Source: Leptolyngbyaceae cyanobacterium RU_5_1
GTDB lineage: Bacteria; Cyanobacteriota; Cyanobacteriia; Leptolyngbyales; Leptolyngbyaceae
Length of the DNA: 64,000 nucleotides
Direction: 5' to 3'
Assembly (NCBI GenBank): GCA_012034055.1
Contig: JAAUSG010000002.1
Location: forward strand, 1 to 64,000
Shown here in pieces: positions 37,917 through 47,317 of this stretch; within the stretch, counting starts at the first letter, position 1, and every line of letters begins with the position of its first letter. The translations under genes were made by a program, and so were the position numbers. The notes under the pieces were generated by a model. The model saw nothing but the letters and a program-made list of their open reading frames with translations, did no database searches and was not told the DNA's origin.

Positions 37917-38165
37917 ATGGCAAACCCCGAGGACATTAAGAAAGCTCGTGAAGAGTCCAAACAACTTGAGGCAAGAGAGGCTGCTTACAATGCAGCTCTC
38001 CAAAAAGCTAGTAAAACGTTGGATGACTGGAAGATTCTTGTAAAAAAAAACCTGACTTTTGACCTTTGTGATGAGCTGCAAGCTTTCCTAGACGAAAACC
38101 CCGAACACAATGAACTCTTTTCCTCTACTCTTGAAAAGTGTTCTAGTCTAAGTTCGCCTACATGA
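37917..38165 (+). CDS. 82-residue helical hypothetical protein
   Basis: The charged, helical product MANPEDIKKAREESKQLEAR continues with KTLDDWKILVKKNLTFDLCD and a Ser/Cys-rich end. It starts 12 bp downstream of the 42-residue gene, suggesting a two-gene unit. Function unknown. The pentapeptide-repeat gene converges on it. Confidence 0.5.
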   Translation: MANPEDIKKAREESKQLEAREAAYNAALQKASKTLDDWKILVKKNLTFDLCDELQAFLDENPEHNELFSSTLEKCSSLSSPT

Positions 38166-38274
38166 AAACGTTTTTATCTATTCTACAAGGTAATTTTCGT
38201 TTGTAGGGTTTATTAGTAGAGCTAGAGAAGTAAGAAACTATAGATTAGTTTTGACTTTCAATGAAGTCGATTGG

Positions 38275-39990
38275 CTAATCTTCAAGAGGTGCACCTACTA
38301 TTGGACTATCTTGTTGAAGTAATTGTATTGATTCTTGAATTGCTGAAGGCAGAAGGGTAACAATTGCCTGATCCGTATGTTCATTAGCAAATATATGAGG
38401 CAAGTATTCAATCTGCAAATGCATAAGAACATTAGCCAAAAAATCCGAGTCAGGAAAATCACCCTGGATCTTACTTTTCTGTGGTTCTTCTGAATTTCTA
38501 ATATTGTTTCCTATCGTCTGCAAGCAGATGACAATACCTTCATATCTATCGCAGCTATCAAATTGATCAGACAGATATTTCCCAAATTTCTCTGCTCTTG
38601 CGTTTAGCCAGTCTCCAGTTTTCTCGAGGTCATTCCTGCTTTTTTGAGAGCGAAAGTAGTCTTCCGCTTTTTTCTCAAGATCACTCATATTCTCCTCAAA
38701 CGAGAGGAGAATATGTCGAGCTTCATCAGCATCTTCTCCGATAAGATTCAGCATCGACCATACCTGAAAGCTTTGGATTAGTTCATTGGCAATACGGATT
38801 AGAACCGCTTTTTCAGAAGTAGGATGATCTTCAGATAATGCTATTTTCTGGAATTCTTGTATCTTTTTTAAGATGTATTCTTCCAAATATTGATCAGCTT
38901 TAGATGAGTTTGAATTGCTAGCATTCTTAGTCCAAGGGTTAATTTCAGAAGAAGTATCTTCCAGAATTGAAGTATTAAAATTTCTAGATCCTTCTAGTTC
39001 TTTTCGATTTAAATTTCTAGAGAACCGCAAATCAGTATATTTTAAGTTTGTTTCCTCAGATATTTTAATTTTTTCAAGATTAGCATACCTTAAATCAGCA
39101 TTTTCCAAGTCAGCTCCAGAGAGATCAGCATACTTTAGGTTGGCATATCGAAGATCTGCTCCATGAAGCTTTGCCTTTCTTAAATTCACACTCTTTAAAT
39201 CTGTAGCCAATAACTTAGCATCCCAAAGATTGGCAGATTCTAAACAGGTTTTTCTTGGTTCATCATAAGAGGTTCCAGAATCGTTGCCATGCCCAATAAT
39301 ATTAAGAATATTTCTTTTAATCAACTCTATCTTAGACTTACGGGTATACAATTTCCATGTTTTAACGTCTACTGGTGAAAGTCTTGCTAAAGTCAAATTA
39401 GCACCTTCTAGTTTTGCTCTGCTAAGACATGCTCCATGCAGAGCAGCAAATATCATATTAGATTGATTTAGATTTGCACTTTTCAAGTTAGCAACTTGTA
39501 ATTTAGATTGATTTAAATTCGCACGAAGCAGTTCTGTTTCCGGTAAGTTAATACCTATTAAATCAGCACCATTGGCATCTAATCCAGCCAAAGAATCCTT
39601 ATTGTTTGCCAACTCTTCTAGCGCTTGAATCCTTGCTCCACTAGTTTCTTGACCTTGAGCTGTATCAATGGTTCGCCACGCTTCAAGTTTAATTTGTTGT
39701 TTGCGCTGTCGTCCTTCCAATAGAAACAAGATAGCTCCAAAAACAATTGCAAAATTCTGGACTTGGCTCAACCATTTACTCTCTTTCATTTGGCATGGTA
39801 GTTCATCTTTCCAGAAGTCTCCTGTGCCTTTACATGCTGCTTGTTTAGATAATTCTGCTGCTTGCGGAGGAGATGCAATCAAACCTTGATTTCGATTTCC
39901 GGAGTTAGATGGCGTTCCAAGTAACTCAATAGAAAGAATTCCAATAAACAGAATACAAGTGATAAGCAACGAGATGATTGGGTTGTTCAT
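38275..39990 (-). CDS. membrane-anchored pentapeptide-repeat protein
   Basis: The 571-residue product has an N-terminal hydrophobic segment (about 6-25), a second one (about 80-95, FAIVFGAILFLLEG), then two runs of A(N/D)LxX pentapeptides (about 145-210 and 250-315; LRKAKLHGADLRYANLKYAD). A long helical C-terminus without repeats follows. Pentapeptide repeats form a right-handed quadrilateral beta helix. Function unknown. The region is AT-richer than its neighbours, which may indicate acquisition. Confidence 0.75.
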   Translation of the reverse strand: MNNPIISLLITCILFIGILSIELLGTPSNSGNRNQGLIASPPQAAELSKQAACKGTGDFWKDELPCQMKESKWLSQVQNFAIVFGAILFLLEGRQRKQQIKLEAWRTIDTAQGQETSGARIQALEELANNKDSLAGLDANGADLIGINLPETELLRANLNQSKLQVANLKSANLNQSNMIFAALHGACLSRAKLEGANLTLARLSPVDVKTWKLYTRKSKIELIKRNILNIIGHGNDSGTSYDEPRKTCLESANLWDAKLLATDLKSVNLRKAKLHGADLRYANLKYADLSGADLENADLRYANLEKIKISEETNLKYTDLRFSRNLNRKELEGSRNFNTSILEDTSSEINPWTKNASNSNSSKADQYLEEYILKKIQEFQKIALSEDHPTSEKAVLIRIANELIQSFQVWSMLNLIGEDADEARHILLSFEENMSDLEKKAEDYFRSQKSRNDLEKTGDWLNARAEKFGKYLSDQFDSCDRYEGIVICLQTIGNNIRNSEEPQKSKIQGDFPDSDFLANVLMHLQIEYLPHIFANEHTDQAIVTLLPSAIQESIQLLQQDSPIVGAPLED

Positions 39991-40687
39991 GATGAGTATA
40001 TTTCCATTGTTAGATTTGCTTTAGGTCATGTTTACGTTAGCTCTATTGGTGCAAAAATACTATTCCGATGTACATTCTTCAAATTCTACTTATCGGGTAT
40101 TTCACAAAATTACTCTATTGTTTCAAGTGGAGCAAATGAAACAGATGTATCTGTCAATCTATTTGTTTTCATGTCAAAAGGCCGTGCGATCAAGGGTCAA
40201 AAAGTGCGATCGCTGTTTGGTTTTGAAAAGTGGGCTTGCCTGGTTAATTGGTGAGATTGCCGCTGTTGCTTGAGAATCTCTTGGCGGCTTTTCAGCTTTG
40301 CGTATAAAGTCATTGATCTAAGCAACATCACAAAGGCTGGGTCTAATCTAGCTTTACCCTTGCTGTCTGCCAATTCTGGTATCATCCGTGATTCTTGAGC
40401 ACATGACAGGAATCCTAGAAGGGCAACATTACTTAGTGATGACCAGTGTGTTCTAATCCGGGATTGTGGAGAAAAAGGCGAAGCCAGAGTATCCACCACC
40501 CTCGAAAAAGTCCTGACTTGTGGCATAGGAATAGGTGAAGAGCTGATAGAAGCGATCGCAGTAATCCTACCAACAGAGCAAACAGGGAGCAATTTAATTC
40601 ATCACAACTTCACAGAGGCGAACATCCCTTTGCCATCTGTACGAAGTGCTAGCATTCGGATGAAGCAACTAACTCAACGGTGAGGTA
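39991..40687. other. degenerate region upstream of hicB
   Basis: No intact gene is evident. The right half holds the relic at 40399-40683; an opposing minus-strand frame at 40197-40592 overlaps it. I cannot tell with certainty which strand was coding. The left half is AT-rich and empty. Confidence 0.3.
40399..40683 (+). pseudogene. truncated unidentified gene
   Basis: An open frame without a start reads ATLLSDDQCVLIRDCGEKGE, then VSTTLEKVLTCGIGIGEELI and ends KQLTQR at the stop 40681-40683, 4 bp before hicB. The composition looks protein-like but no family is recognised and no start codon is evident, so it is likely a remnant. Confidence 0.3.
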
Positions 40688-40918
40688 ATGACTGCGACAA
40701 AACTTCAAGCCAACGGTAAGCGTAAAGTGCTGATGTATCCTGGCGAAGATGGTTACTTTGTTGTTGAAGTACCCAGCTTGCCAGGTTGCATTAGCCAGGG
40801 GAAAACTCGTGAAGAGGCTCTAACGAATATCGAAGAGGCGATCGCGCTCTATATCGAGGTACTACGAGACAGCAACGAACATATCCCCGAAGACAATGTA
40901 GAAGTTGTACTTGTATGA
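40688..40918 (+). CDS. hicB: HicB-family antitoxin
   Basis: HicB antitoxins bind and neutralise the RNase HicA. The 76-residue product has the HicB fold core YPGEDGYFVVEVPSLPGCIS, then QGKTREEALTNIEEAIALYI. No DNA-binding tail is present, as in many short HicBs. Its stop codon overlaps the start of a damaged hicA frame (ATGA at 40915-40918), the usual coupling of this module. The antitoxin is intact but the toxin is not. Confidence 0.85.
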   Translation: MTATKLQANGKRKVLMYPGEDGYFVVEVPSLPGCISQGKTREEALTNIEEAIALYIEVLRDSNEHIPEDNVEVVLV

Positions 40919-41035
40919 GCAAGCTGCCTGTCGTTTCAGGGACGGATTAACCACAAAGAGCTGGATCGAGGAACTCTGCGTGCCATCATCAGGCAAGTGG
41001 GTTTAACTGTAGAAGAGTTTATCGAGCTGTTGTGA
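40915..41035 (+). pseudogene. hicA: hicA toxin gene with an internal deletion
   Basis: The frame starts MSKLPVVSG, as HicA proteins do, then hits a stop. The C-terminal half follows immediately in another phase: NHKELDRGTLRAIIRQVGLT and VEEFIELL with stop at 41033-41035. The middle, about 30 codons including the conserved GSHxxM motif with the catalytic His, is gone. The gene cannot encode an active toxin. Confidence 0.75.
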
Positions 41036-41259
41036 AACATCTCCAGTGATCTGGAAGCTGCAGAGATTGTGAAGAAAGGCCAGCGATCGCATTGTTTCTG
41101 CCATCCTAAATAGGCTGAGTTCGTTACAAGCGCAAACTTCTTTCTATTCGCTTGAAGACACGTCACGCTTTCCAACGTTTTGTATTGGCGTTGACCATTC
41201 TCCTCCCTGAACTCGCTTCAATTTAGTTCATATTGCTCTCTGCAGAACACTACGACCCT

Positions 41260-43473
41260 ATGGTGAATACCCTTTCTTCAACCCCCGCTACTCATCTCAG
41301 CGCCAAATTGCCGCGATCGCTCAAACGGTTGGCATATCTGGCATACAACTATTGGTGGAGCTGGGTGGCGGATCAAGTTTCGCTGTTTGAAACCATCAAT
41401 CCCGATGTCTGGGAGCGCTGTGGACACAACCCCGTTGCCCTGTTGGAGTCGGTTTCTTACGAGCGTTTAACCCAGCTTTCGATTGACCCACTCTACGTCA
41501 AGCGCGTCAACCTGCTGGCAGACGAGTTCGATCGCTACATGGCAGCGCAAAACACCTGGGCGAGTCGGGTTGCCCCCCAGATTTCCAAACAGCGTCCCGT
41601 TGCTTACTTCTGTGCCGAATTTGGGTTGCATGAGTCGCTGCCCGTCTACTCTGGTGGCTTGGGCATTTTGGCTGGGGATCACCTGAAATCTGCTTCTGAT
41701 CTGGGTGTGCCAATGGTGGGTGTTGGCTTGCTCTATCGCCAGGGCTACTTCCGCCAACGACTCAACCGCAGCGGTTGGCAAGAAGACTACTACATCAACA
41801 ATCCCTTTGAGCAGATGCCCCTGGAATTGATCCGAAATGAACAGGGCGAACCCCTTGTGATTGAAATTCAGGTGCGGCAGCGATTGGTGAAGGTGCAAAT
41901 CTGGCGAGTGCAGGTGGGGCGGGTGTCTCTCTATTTGCTCGACACGGATCGCCAGGACAATGACCCGATCGATCGCTGGCTGACCGGGCATCTTTACGGC
42001 GGTAATCAGGAAACTCGAATTGCCCAGGAAGTTGTGCTGGGAATTGGCGGAGTTCGTGCATTGCAGGCGCTTGGCATTGAGCCTGGACTTTACCATTTGA
42101 ACGAGGGACACGCCGCATTCTGTTTGTTGGAAGTTGCCCGCCTGGACATTCAACGCACCGGCAAGTCGTTCTATGACATTGAGAAGTCCGTGCGCGATCG
42201 CTGCGTCTTCACCACCCATACCCCTGTCCCTGCTGGCCACGATGTGTTCTCTGCTGACTTAATGGATTCCTTCTTTGCCCAGTACTGGCCACAACTTGGG
42301 CTATCCCGTGAGCAGTTCCTGGCGCTGGGGGCCCGTCGCCTGGGTGATCCCTGGGAGCCTTTTGGGATGACGGTTCTGGCACTGCGCCTCTGCCGGACAG
42401 CCAACGGAGTGAGTGAACTGCATGGTCAGGTCTCTCGCCAAATGTGGAATGTGCTTTACCCCGAAAAATCGGTAGATACCGTTCCCATCGGCTATGTCAC
42501 GAACGGGGTTCATGCGTCTACCTGGACGGCATCGCTAATCGGTGATTTGTATAGTGAGTATCTGGATCAAGACTGGTTCAACAACGTTGCCGATCCCAAG
42601 CTGTGGGAAAAGGTAGACCAGATTCCTGACGATGAATTGTGGTGGCGACACCTGGTGCTGAAGGAGCGATTGGTTGCCCATGCCCGGTTTAAGATTAGGC
42701 AGGCGCGGCAGAATCGGGGTGAGAGCCTGGACTTGATCGAGGCGGTCGATCGCATGCTTGATCCCAACACTCTGACGATCGGATTTGCCCGCCGTTTCAG
42801 TCCCTATAAACGGGGAGACTTGCTGCTGCGAGATGCCAATCGCGCTCTGAAAATCTTTGGTGACCTGAATCGCCCGGTTCAAATCATCTTTGCGGGCAAG
42901 GCGCATCCGGCTGATGAAGAAGGCAAGCGGATCATTCAACGGATCGTGGAATGGTGTAAGCAGCCAGCCCTGCAAAATCGAGTTGCCCTGATTGAAGACT
43001 ACGATACCTACACGGCTCGAAAGCTGGTGCAGGGTGTGGATATCTGGCTGAACAACCCGCGTCGTCCTCTGGAAGCCTCTGGAACCAGTGGTCAGAAGGT
43101 CTGCTTCAACGGCGGGATCAACTGCAGTGTGTTGGACGGCTGGTGGTGCGAAGGCTATCAAGCCGATGCCAATGGCAAGGGACTCAATGGTTGGGCGATC
43201 GGGGAAGATGCCAACACCAGTAATCAAGAACTGCAAGACAAAATTGATTCCGAGTCTCTCTACCAGCTCTTGGAAGCGGAAATTGTACCGCTCTACTATG
43301 ACCAGGATGCGAACGGTGTTTCCCACCGCTGGGTGAAGATGATGAAAACATCAATCAAGACCAATGTTCCTGCCTTCAACACCCATCGCATGATTGCAGA
43401 TTACGTGACCCGGATTTACGCACCGGGAACCAAGATGGATGTTGGGCAAAGTTTGGCGAAGGTGCCTTTTTAA
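41260..43473 (+). CDS. glgP: glycogen/alpha-glucan phosphorylase (short GT35 type)
   Basis: Releases glucose 1-phosphate from glycogen. The 737-residue product has YFCAEFGLHESLPVYSGGLG near residue 110, HLNEGHAAF, the PLP-binding region ASGTSGQKVCFNGG and the segment FARRFSPYKRGDLLL. Its length and the AEFGLHESLP motif fit the shorter bacterial alpha-glucan phosphorylases. ATG 41260 (MVNTLSSTP) was chosen over the TTG at 41233. Confidence 0.93.
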   Translation: MVNTLSSTPATHLSAKLPRSLKRLAYLAYNYWWSWVADQVSLFETINPDVWERCGHNPVALLESVSYERLTQLSIDPLYVKRVNLLADEFDRYMAAQNTWASRVAPQISKQRPVAYFCAEFGLHESLPVYSGGLGILAGDHLKSASDLGVPMVGVGLLYRQGYFRQRLNRSGWQEDYYINNPFEQMPLELIRNEQGEPLVIEIQVRQRLVKVQIWRVQVGRVSLYLLDTDRQDNDPIDRWLTGHLYGGNQETRIAQEVVLGIGGVRALQALGIEPGLYHLNEGHAAFCLLEVARLDIQRTGKSFYDIEKSVRDRCVFTTHTPVPAGHDVFSADLMDSFFAQYWPQLGLSREQFLALGARRLGDPWEPFGMTVLALRLCRTANGVSELHGQVSRQMWNVLYPEKSVDTVPIGYVTNGVHASTWTASLIGDLYSEYLDQDWFNNVADPKLWEKVDQIPDDELWWRHLVLKERLVAHARFKIRQARQNRGESLDLIEAVDRMLDPNTLTIGFARRFSPYKRGDLLLRDANRALKIFGDLNRPVQIIFAGKAHPADEEGKRIIQRIVEWCKQPALQNRVALIEDYDTYTARKLVQGVDIWLNNPRRPLEASGTSGQKVCFNGGINCSVLDGWWCEGYQADANGKGLNGWAIGEDANTSNQELQDKIDSESLYQLLEAEIVPLYYDQDANGVSHRWVKMMKTSIKTNVPAFNTHRMIADYVTRIYAPGTKMDVGQSLAKVPF

Positions 43474-43527
43474 AGGTGAGTGGTGAGTGCTGAAGGTGAA
43501 TGTTTAGGTTATCTGCAGGCCTAACCT

Positions 43528-44037
43528 ATGGATGACCAAATTAGGATTGAACCAGCACGACCTGAAGACGCAGCAGCAATTCTTGAAATTCACGCTGCTG
43601 CGGTTCATCAAACGGCTGCACCTTACTATCCAGAAGAGGTTATCAATAGTTGGGCACGTCTTCCCATAACGGGCGATCAAATTGAACGATTCGGACAAAG
43701 GTTGATTGAAAACCCAGATCATCGGACAGTTGTTGCCAAGCAAAATAATCAAATTGTTGGCTTCGGTTCCATTGATGATAAAAATAATGAACTACAAGGG
43801 CTTTATGTTCACCCAAATTTCGGTCGCTGTGGTGTCGGTGCCAAAATTCTAGCTGTTCTGGAACAAGAAGCTCTTTTGCTTGGGCTATCATACCTACGGT
43901 TGGATGCTTCGCTTAATGCTGAAGTGTTTTACAGTCAGCAGGGATTTGAAGTGGTCGAGTATGGTGTTCATCAACTTGCATCTGGGCAAGAAATGGCTTG
44001 CGTCAAGATGCGAAAGACTTTAGCCCTCAAATGCTAG
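43528..44037 (+). CDS. GNAT-family acetyltransferase
   Basis: The 169-residue product starts IRIEPARPEDAAAILEIHAA and has the acetyl-CoA site LYVHPNFGRCGVGAKIL (about 91-107), followed by LDASLNAEVFYSQQGF, the usual GNAT ending. Substrate unknown. Its end is 32 bp before the Tab2 gene. Confidence 0.88.
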   Translation: MDDQIRIEPARPEDAAAILEIHAAAVHQTAAPYYPEEVINSWARLPITGDQIERFGQRLIENPDHRTVVAKQNNQIVGFGSIDDKNNELQGLYVHPNFGRCGVGAKILAVLEQEALLLGLSYLRLDASLNAEVFYSQQGFEVVEYGVHQLASGQEMACVKMRKTLALKC

Positions 44038-44069
44038 GCGCAGCATATGTTCATTGTCTCTACTCCAAA

Positions 44070-44921
44070 ATGCTGATCTGGGAAGCTGATTTTTACCGTC
44101 GCCCGCTTCGGAATCAGGCAGGCGATTCGCTATGGGAATTGGTGATTTGCGATGCTGGAGGCAGCTTTCAGTACTCGGCGTACTGTCCTCAATCAGAGGT
44201 CAGGGTAGACTGGTTGGTTGAGGAGATGCAGGCACTCTTGGCGGCAGGACATTCCCGACCGGACAGAGTGCACGTCTTCCGTCCCCAATCCCTCAGTTTG
44301 CTGGAAACAGCTTGCCAAACGTTGGGAATTCTGGTGGAGCCAACTAGACATACTCCAACTCTAAAGCGTCGTCTGGAAGAGCTTTCACGACACTACCCTG
44401 GTTTGCCAACCTATACTGGGCAGTCCTACAAGCCGCTGGAACTCGACAAGCCGCCGCCGATTCCCATGCCTGAGAACTTGTGGGGCGATCGCTGGCGGTT
44501 CGCCACCTTGCCAGCCTCTGATGTCGTGGATGCCTTTCGCGATCGCATGATTCCAGTCCTGGAGATGCCAGAGCCACTGCTGCCGCTCAATCTAGGGCTT
44601 GCCTCAACGGTTGCTGTGCCGGGTGTGGTGATGGATGGTGGACGGCGATCGCTGCCGCTCGCCCACTGGATTGAGCAAACCCGGTCAGTTGCCCTGAACT
44701 ATGTTGCGGGTGCGCCAGATGGTTTGATTTTGGAGGCAGGATTGGTCGATCGCTGGGTTGTGGCAACGTTTGAGGATTTGGACGTGGCTGAAGCCGCACG
44801 AGCCTATGAGCAACGTAAACAATTAAGCCAGGGACTACACTTTCTGTTGGTGCAACCGGATGATTCTGGAATGACGTATACCGGTTTTTGGCTGTTGAGA
44901 AGTGCGAATGACGAATGGTGA
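44070..44921 (+). CDS. Tab2/Atab2-family RNA-binding protein
   Basis: Tab2 proteins bind 5' leaders of photosystem mRNAs and are needed for their translation in chloroplasts; cyanobacterial homologues are little studied. The 283-residue product begins MLIWEADFYRRPLRNQAGDS and contains VHVFRPQSLSLLETACQTLG, LPENLWGDRW-like PENLWGDRWRF and a C-terminal GFWLLRS. ATG 44070 was chosen because family similarity begins there. The final residues NDEW and the stop codon come from a tandem repeat. Confidence 0.85.
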   Translation: MLIWEADFYRRPLRNQAGDSLWELVICDAGGSFQYSAYCPQSEVRVDWLVEEMQALLAAGHSRPDRVHVFRPQSLSLLETACQTLGILVEPTRHTPTLKRRLEELSRHYPGLPTYTGQSYKPLELDKPPPIPMPENLWGDRWRFATLPASDVVDAFRDRMIPVLEMPEPLLPLNLGLASTVAVPGVVMDGGRRSLPLAHWIEQTRSVALNYVAGAPDGLILEAGLVDRWVVATFEDLDVAEAARAYEQRKQLSQGLHFLLVQPDDSGMTYTGFWLLRSANDEW

Positions 44922-44981
44922 ATGGCGAATGGCGAATGACGAATCTTTTTCCATTTCGCACTTCACACTTCGTCATTCCCA
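44904..44981. repeat. heptamer tandem repeat at the 3' end of the Tab2 gene
   Basis: GCGAATGACGAATGGTGAAT continues with further GGCGAAT units, then an opposing CATTTCGCACTTCACACTTC array. It forms a potential long hairpin between the Tab2 and FHA genes, which converge here. Confidence 0.75.
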
Positions 44982-45680
44982 TTATTCTCTAGTTGATTTG
45001 AACATGATTCCTGGATCCTCTAGTGCTGAATAGTCAATAAAGTTTTCTAAGCGGGATTGGGAACCGGTGAAGCGGGCGAGGACTTCAGGGTGAATTGAGT
45101 CAATTGAGCGGACACCGCGACTGGTGAAGAAGCTAAACTCAATCGTGCCGAGGCGGAGGCGATCGCCATCCTTGAGTAAGCAGCGTTGTTGAATCCGGCT
45201 CCCATTGACGAATGATCCGTTCATGCTGTTCAGATCGATCAAATAAAATCCTTCGTTCTGAACGTAGAGGATTACGGCGTGGCGACGCGACAAAACGCGA
45301 TCGCGGAGAGGAAATGCTGCGTCCCGGTTGCGTCCAATCGTCCAAACCATTTGGGGCTGAAACAGGGTCTGGGACTCGCCTGCCAAAAGATTCGTCACAA
45401 CGTATGCTCGTTGCCCCTGGACAACCCCTTGAATGTAATACCGTGGAGCTGTTTCGATAGGAGTTCGAAACGCTGATGAGTCTGGTTCGTCAGGCTCCTG
45501 ATCCATCATTAGCGTAGGTGCTTTGGTCAGGGATACATCCTCGTTATCGAGATCCGCGTCGTCGGCAGGAAATTGGCTGGGTTGAGAGACTTTAGGTATT
45601 GCGAACTGGGAGACCTCAGTGGATGTAAGTTCACCAGCCAGACGCAAATAGGTTTCATTTGAAAGTGGTTCTGAAGTCAT
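44982..45680 (-). CDS. FHA-domain protein
   Basis: The FHA domain binds phosphothreonine. In this 232-residue product it spans about residues 110-190: WTIGRNRD, LSRRHAVILY and DLNSMNGSFVNG, with the binding Arg, Ser and Asn all present. The N-terminal 90 residues are acidic and disordered (DADLDNEDVSL). No kinase domain is attached. It is one of several signalling genes in the 45-53 kb stretch. Confidence 0.9.
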   Translation of the reverse strand: MTSEPLSNETYLRLAGELTSTEVSQFAIPKVSQPSQFPADDADLDNEDVSLTKAPTLMMDQEPDEPDSSAFRTPIETAPRYYIQGVVQGQRAYVVTNLLAGESQTLFQPQMVWTIGRNRDAAFPLRDRVLSRRHAVILYVQNEGFYLIDLNSMNGSFVNGSRIQQRCLLKDGDRLRLGTIEFSFFTSRGVRSIDSIHPEVLARFTGSQSRLENFIDYSALEDPGIMFKSTRE

Positions 45681-45854
45681 TCGGTGCTCCCGCCAAGATA
45701 CGCAGTGTTCAGCTAATCCCTAATTTCCTCAAACAAGGATGCCCCATCTACAGATACTGCTAACGTCGTTTCCATTTATCAATGTAAGAGTTTACCAGGC
45801 AACTCCAGGCAGGGTTGAGGGGTTGAGGGCCAGTTGTTAGACAGTTCCTAATCT

Positions 45855-47124
45855 CTACCCCTGTGAGCGAACGCGATAGCGTTGACGACGAGCCAGGAAA
45901 GCGGGCACATCCATCTTCACACCTCGCTTCGTAGCAGCGGTTAGTGAGGTAGAAGTGTCTGATTCGGGAGTCTCTACAGTGACTGCCTGGATCGCGGCAA
46001 TTAGTTCTGAGAGTTCCATCGCGGGATCAGGAATGGCTTGTTCAACCAGTGTTTGCAGCTTAACCAGGTAGCGTTTGCTGTTCAGATAGCGATCTTTCCA
46101 ATGTTGAATCGCAGTTTCGTATTCACTGGTTTGTTGAGCTTGTTTGAGAATTTGTTCCTGCATATCAGCGGTTTGCTGTTCCAATTCAGCAATCCGGGTT
46201 TGATGGAGATCGCGGGTTTGCTCCAGTTCCTGACAGGTGTGCTGAAGCATGGCCTGGGTCGTAATTTGCTTGGAGATCTGCGTCTCCAGTTCCTGAACCT
46301 TACAGTGAGTCGTGAATAATTCCCGATCCAGCGGACTTTCGCTGGCATTCAGTCTGGCAGAGTAGACCTGTTGCAGACTGTCAATCAACGCTTGTTGTTC
46401 TTGGAGCGCGATATGAGCACGATGCAGCTCGGTTTCTAGCTGATGAATCGATGCCTCACGGTCATGCAATTTTTGAGTCAGCTCCTGGATAGTTACCTGA
46501 ACCTGCTCTCCCTCTGTTGCTCGTGTCGCTGGTGTTGCTGGGTTTGCTTGAGCAGGTTGAACAGGTTGAACAGGCACGGGCGGGGATTGCAGCTCTAACA
46601 ATCGCTGTTGCTGAGTTGCAAACGTGGTTTGCAGGCTAGTTAATAATTTTTTTCAAGTAGGCTTTCTGGGTTTGCGTGTCACCGCGATCGCTGTGAATTT
46701 GAATCCGCAGGTGCCCCAACTTGATTTGCTGTCCTTGGGCCAGGTCTTCGACGATCGCCAACAGCTCCTGGAAAGACTGCTGCTGCTCCTGGGATTGGGT
46801 TTGTTGAGCGTCCAACGCCTGCTGCTGTTGAGCCAGTTGCTGCTTGAGCTGAGTAATTGCCCGCTGCTGAATGTTGGCAAACTCCTCAGTAGAGGCCAGT
46901 TGTGTTTCTAAAAACTGTTGGTCTACAAGCTGAAGGCGCAGCTCTTCCAAAGAGGCGAGAGATTGATCGAGGGCTTGTTCAAGGTGGTGAATGCGCTCTC
47001 GTTGACCATGCTCCAGCGATCGCGCCTGCTCTAATTCTGCCACTAGCACACCCGCGTCTGCTCCCTCTGAACAAACGTCATCCTTGACTAGGCAGGGATT
47101 ACGAACTGAGCTTGATTCAGTCAC
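45855..47124 (-). pseudogene. coiled-coil protein split by a frameshift in an A7 run
   Basis: Reading right to left, 47124-46636 encodes 162 residues of Glu/Gln-rich coiled coil ending AYLKKIIN and a stop. With one A fewer in the A7 run (46647-46653) the frame reads KKLLTSLQTTFATQQQRLLE and joins the second part (46601-45855), 248 more residues of coiled coil and a basic C-terminus (ARRQRYRVRSQG). The whole is then about 420 residues. Function unknown; possibly structural or division-related. Slippage, mutation and sequence error are all possible. Confidence 0.65.
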
Positions 47125-47317
47125 CCAGAACCTCCCAAAAACAAAAAAGTCCCTTCTGGATTGAGCGCCAGGTTGGCATCAATGATAACCGACTCGCCTG
47201 CCTTTTAGCTTCCTGGCAGGACTGATTTACAGAATGAAATCAGAACCATGTATTGATACCAAACGCTCGATTCGTGCCTGATAGGATGAGAGAAGCGCCT
47301 TGCAACCCTATCTATTC

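Noticed and set aside
40197-40592. 131-residue minus-strand frame upstream of hicB
   Set aside because: No recognisable family, no ribosome-binding site, and it overlaps an equally plausible plus-strand relic; neither could be confirmed.
41467-43326. Long minus-strand frames inside glgP
   Set aside because: They are by-products of codon use in the phosphorylase gene; glgP motifs are unambiguous on the plus strand.
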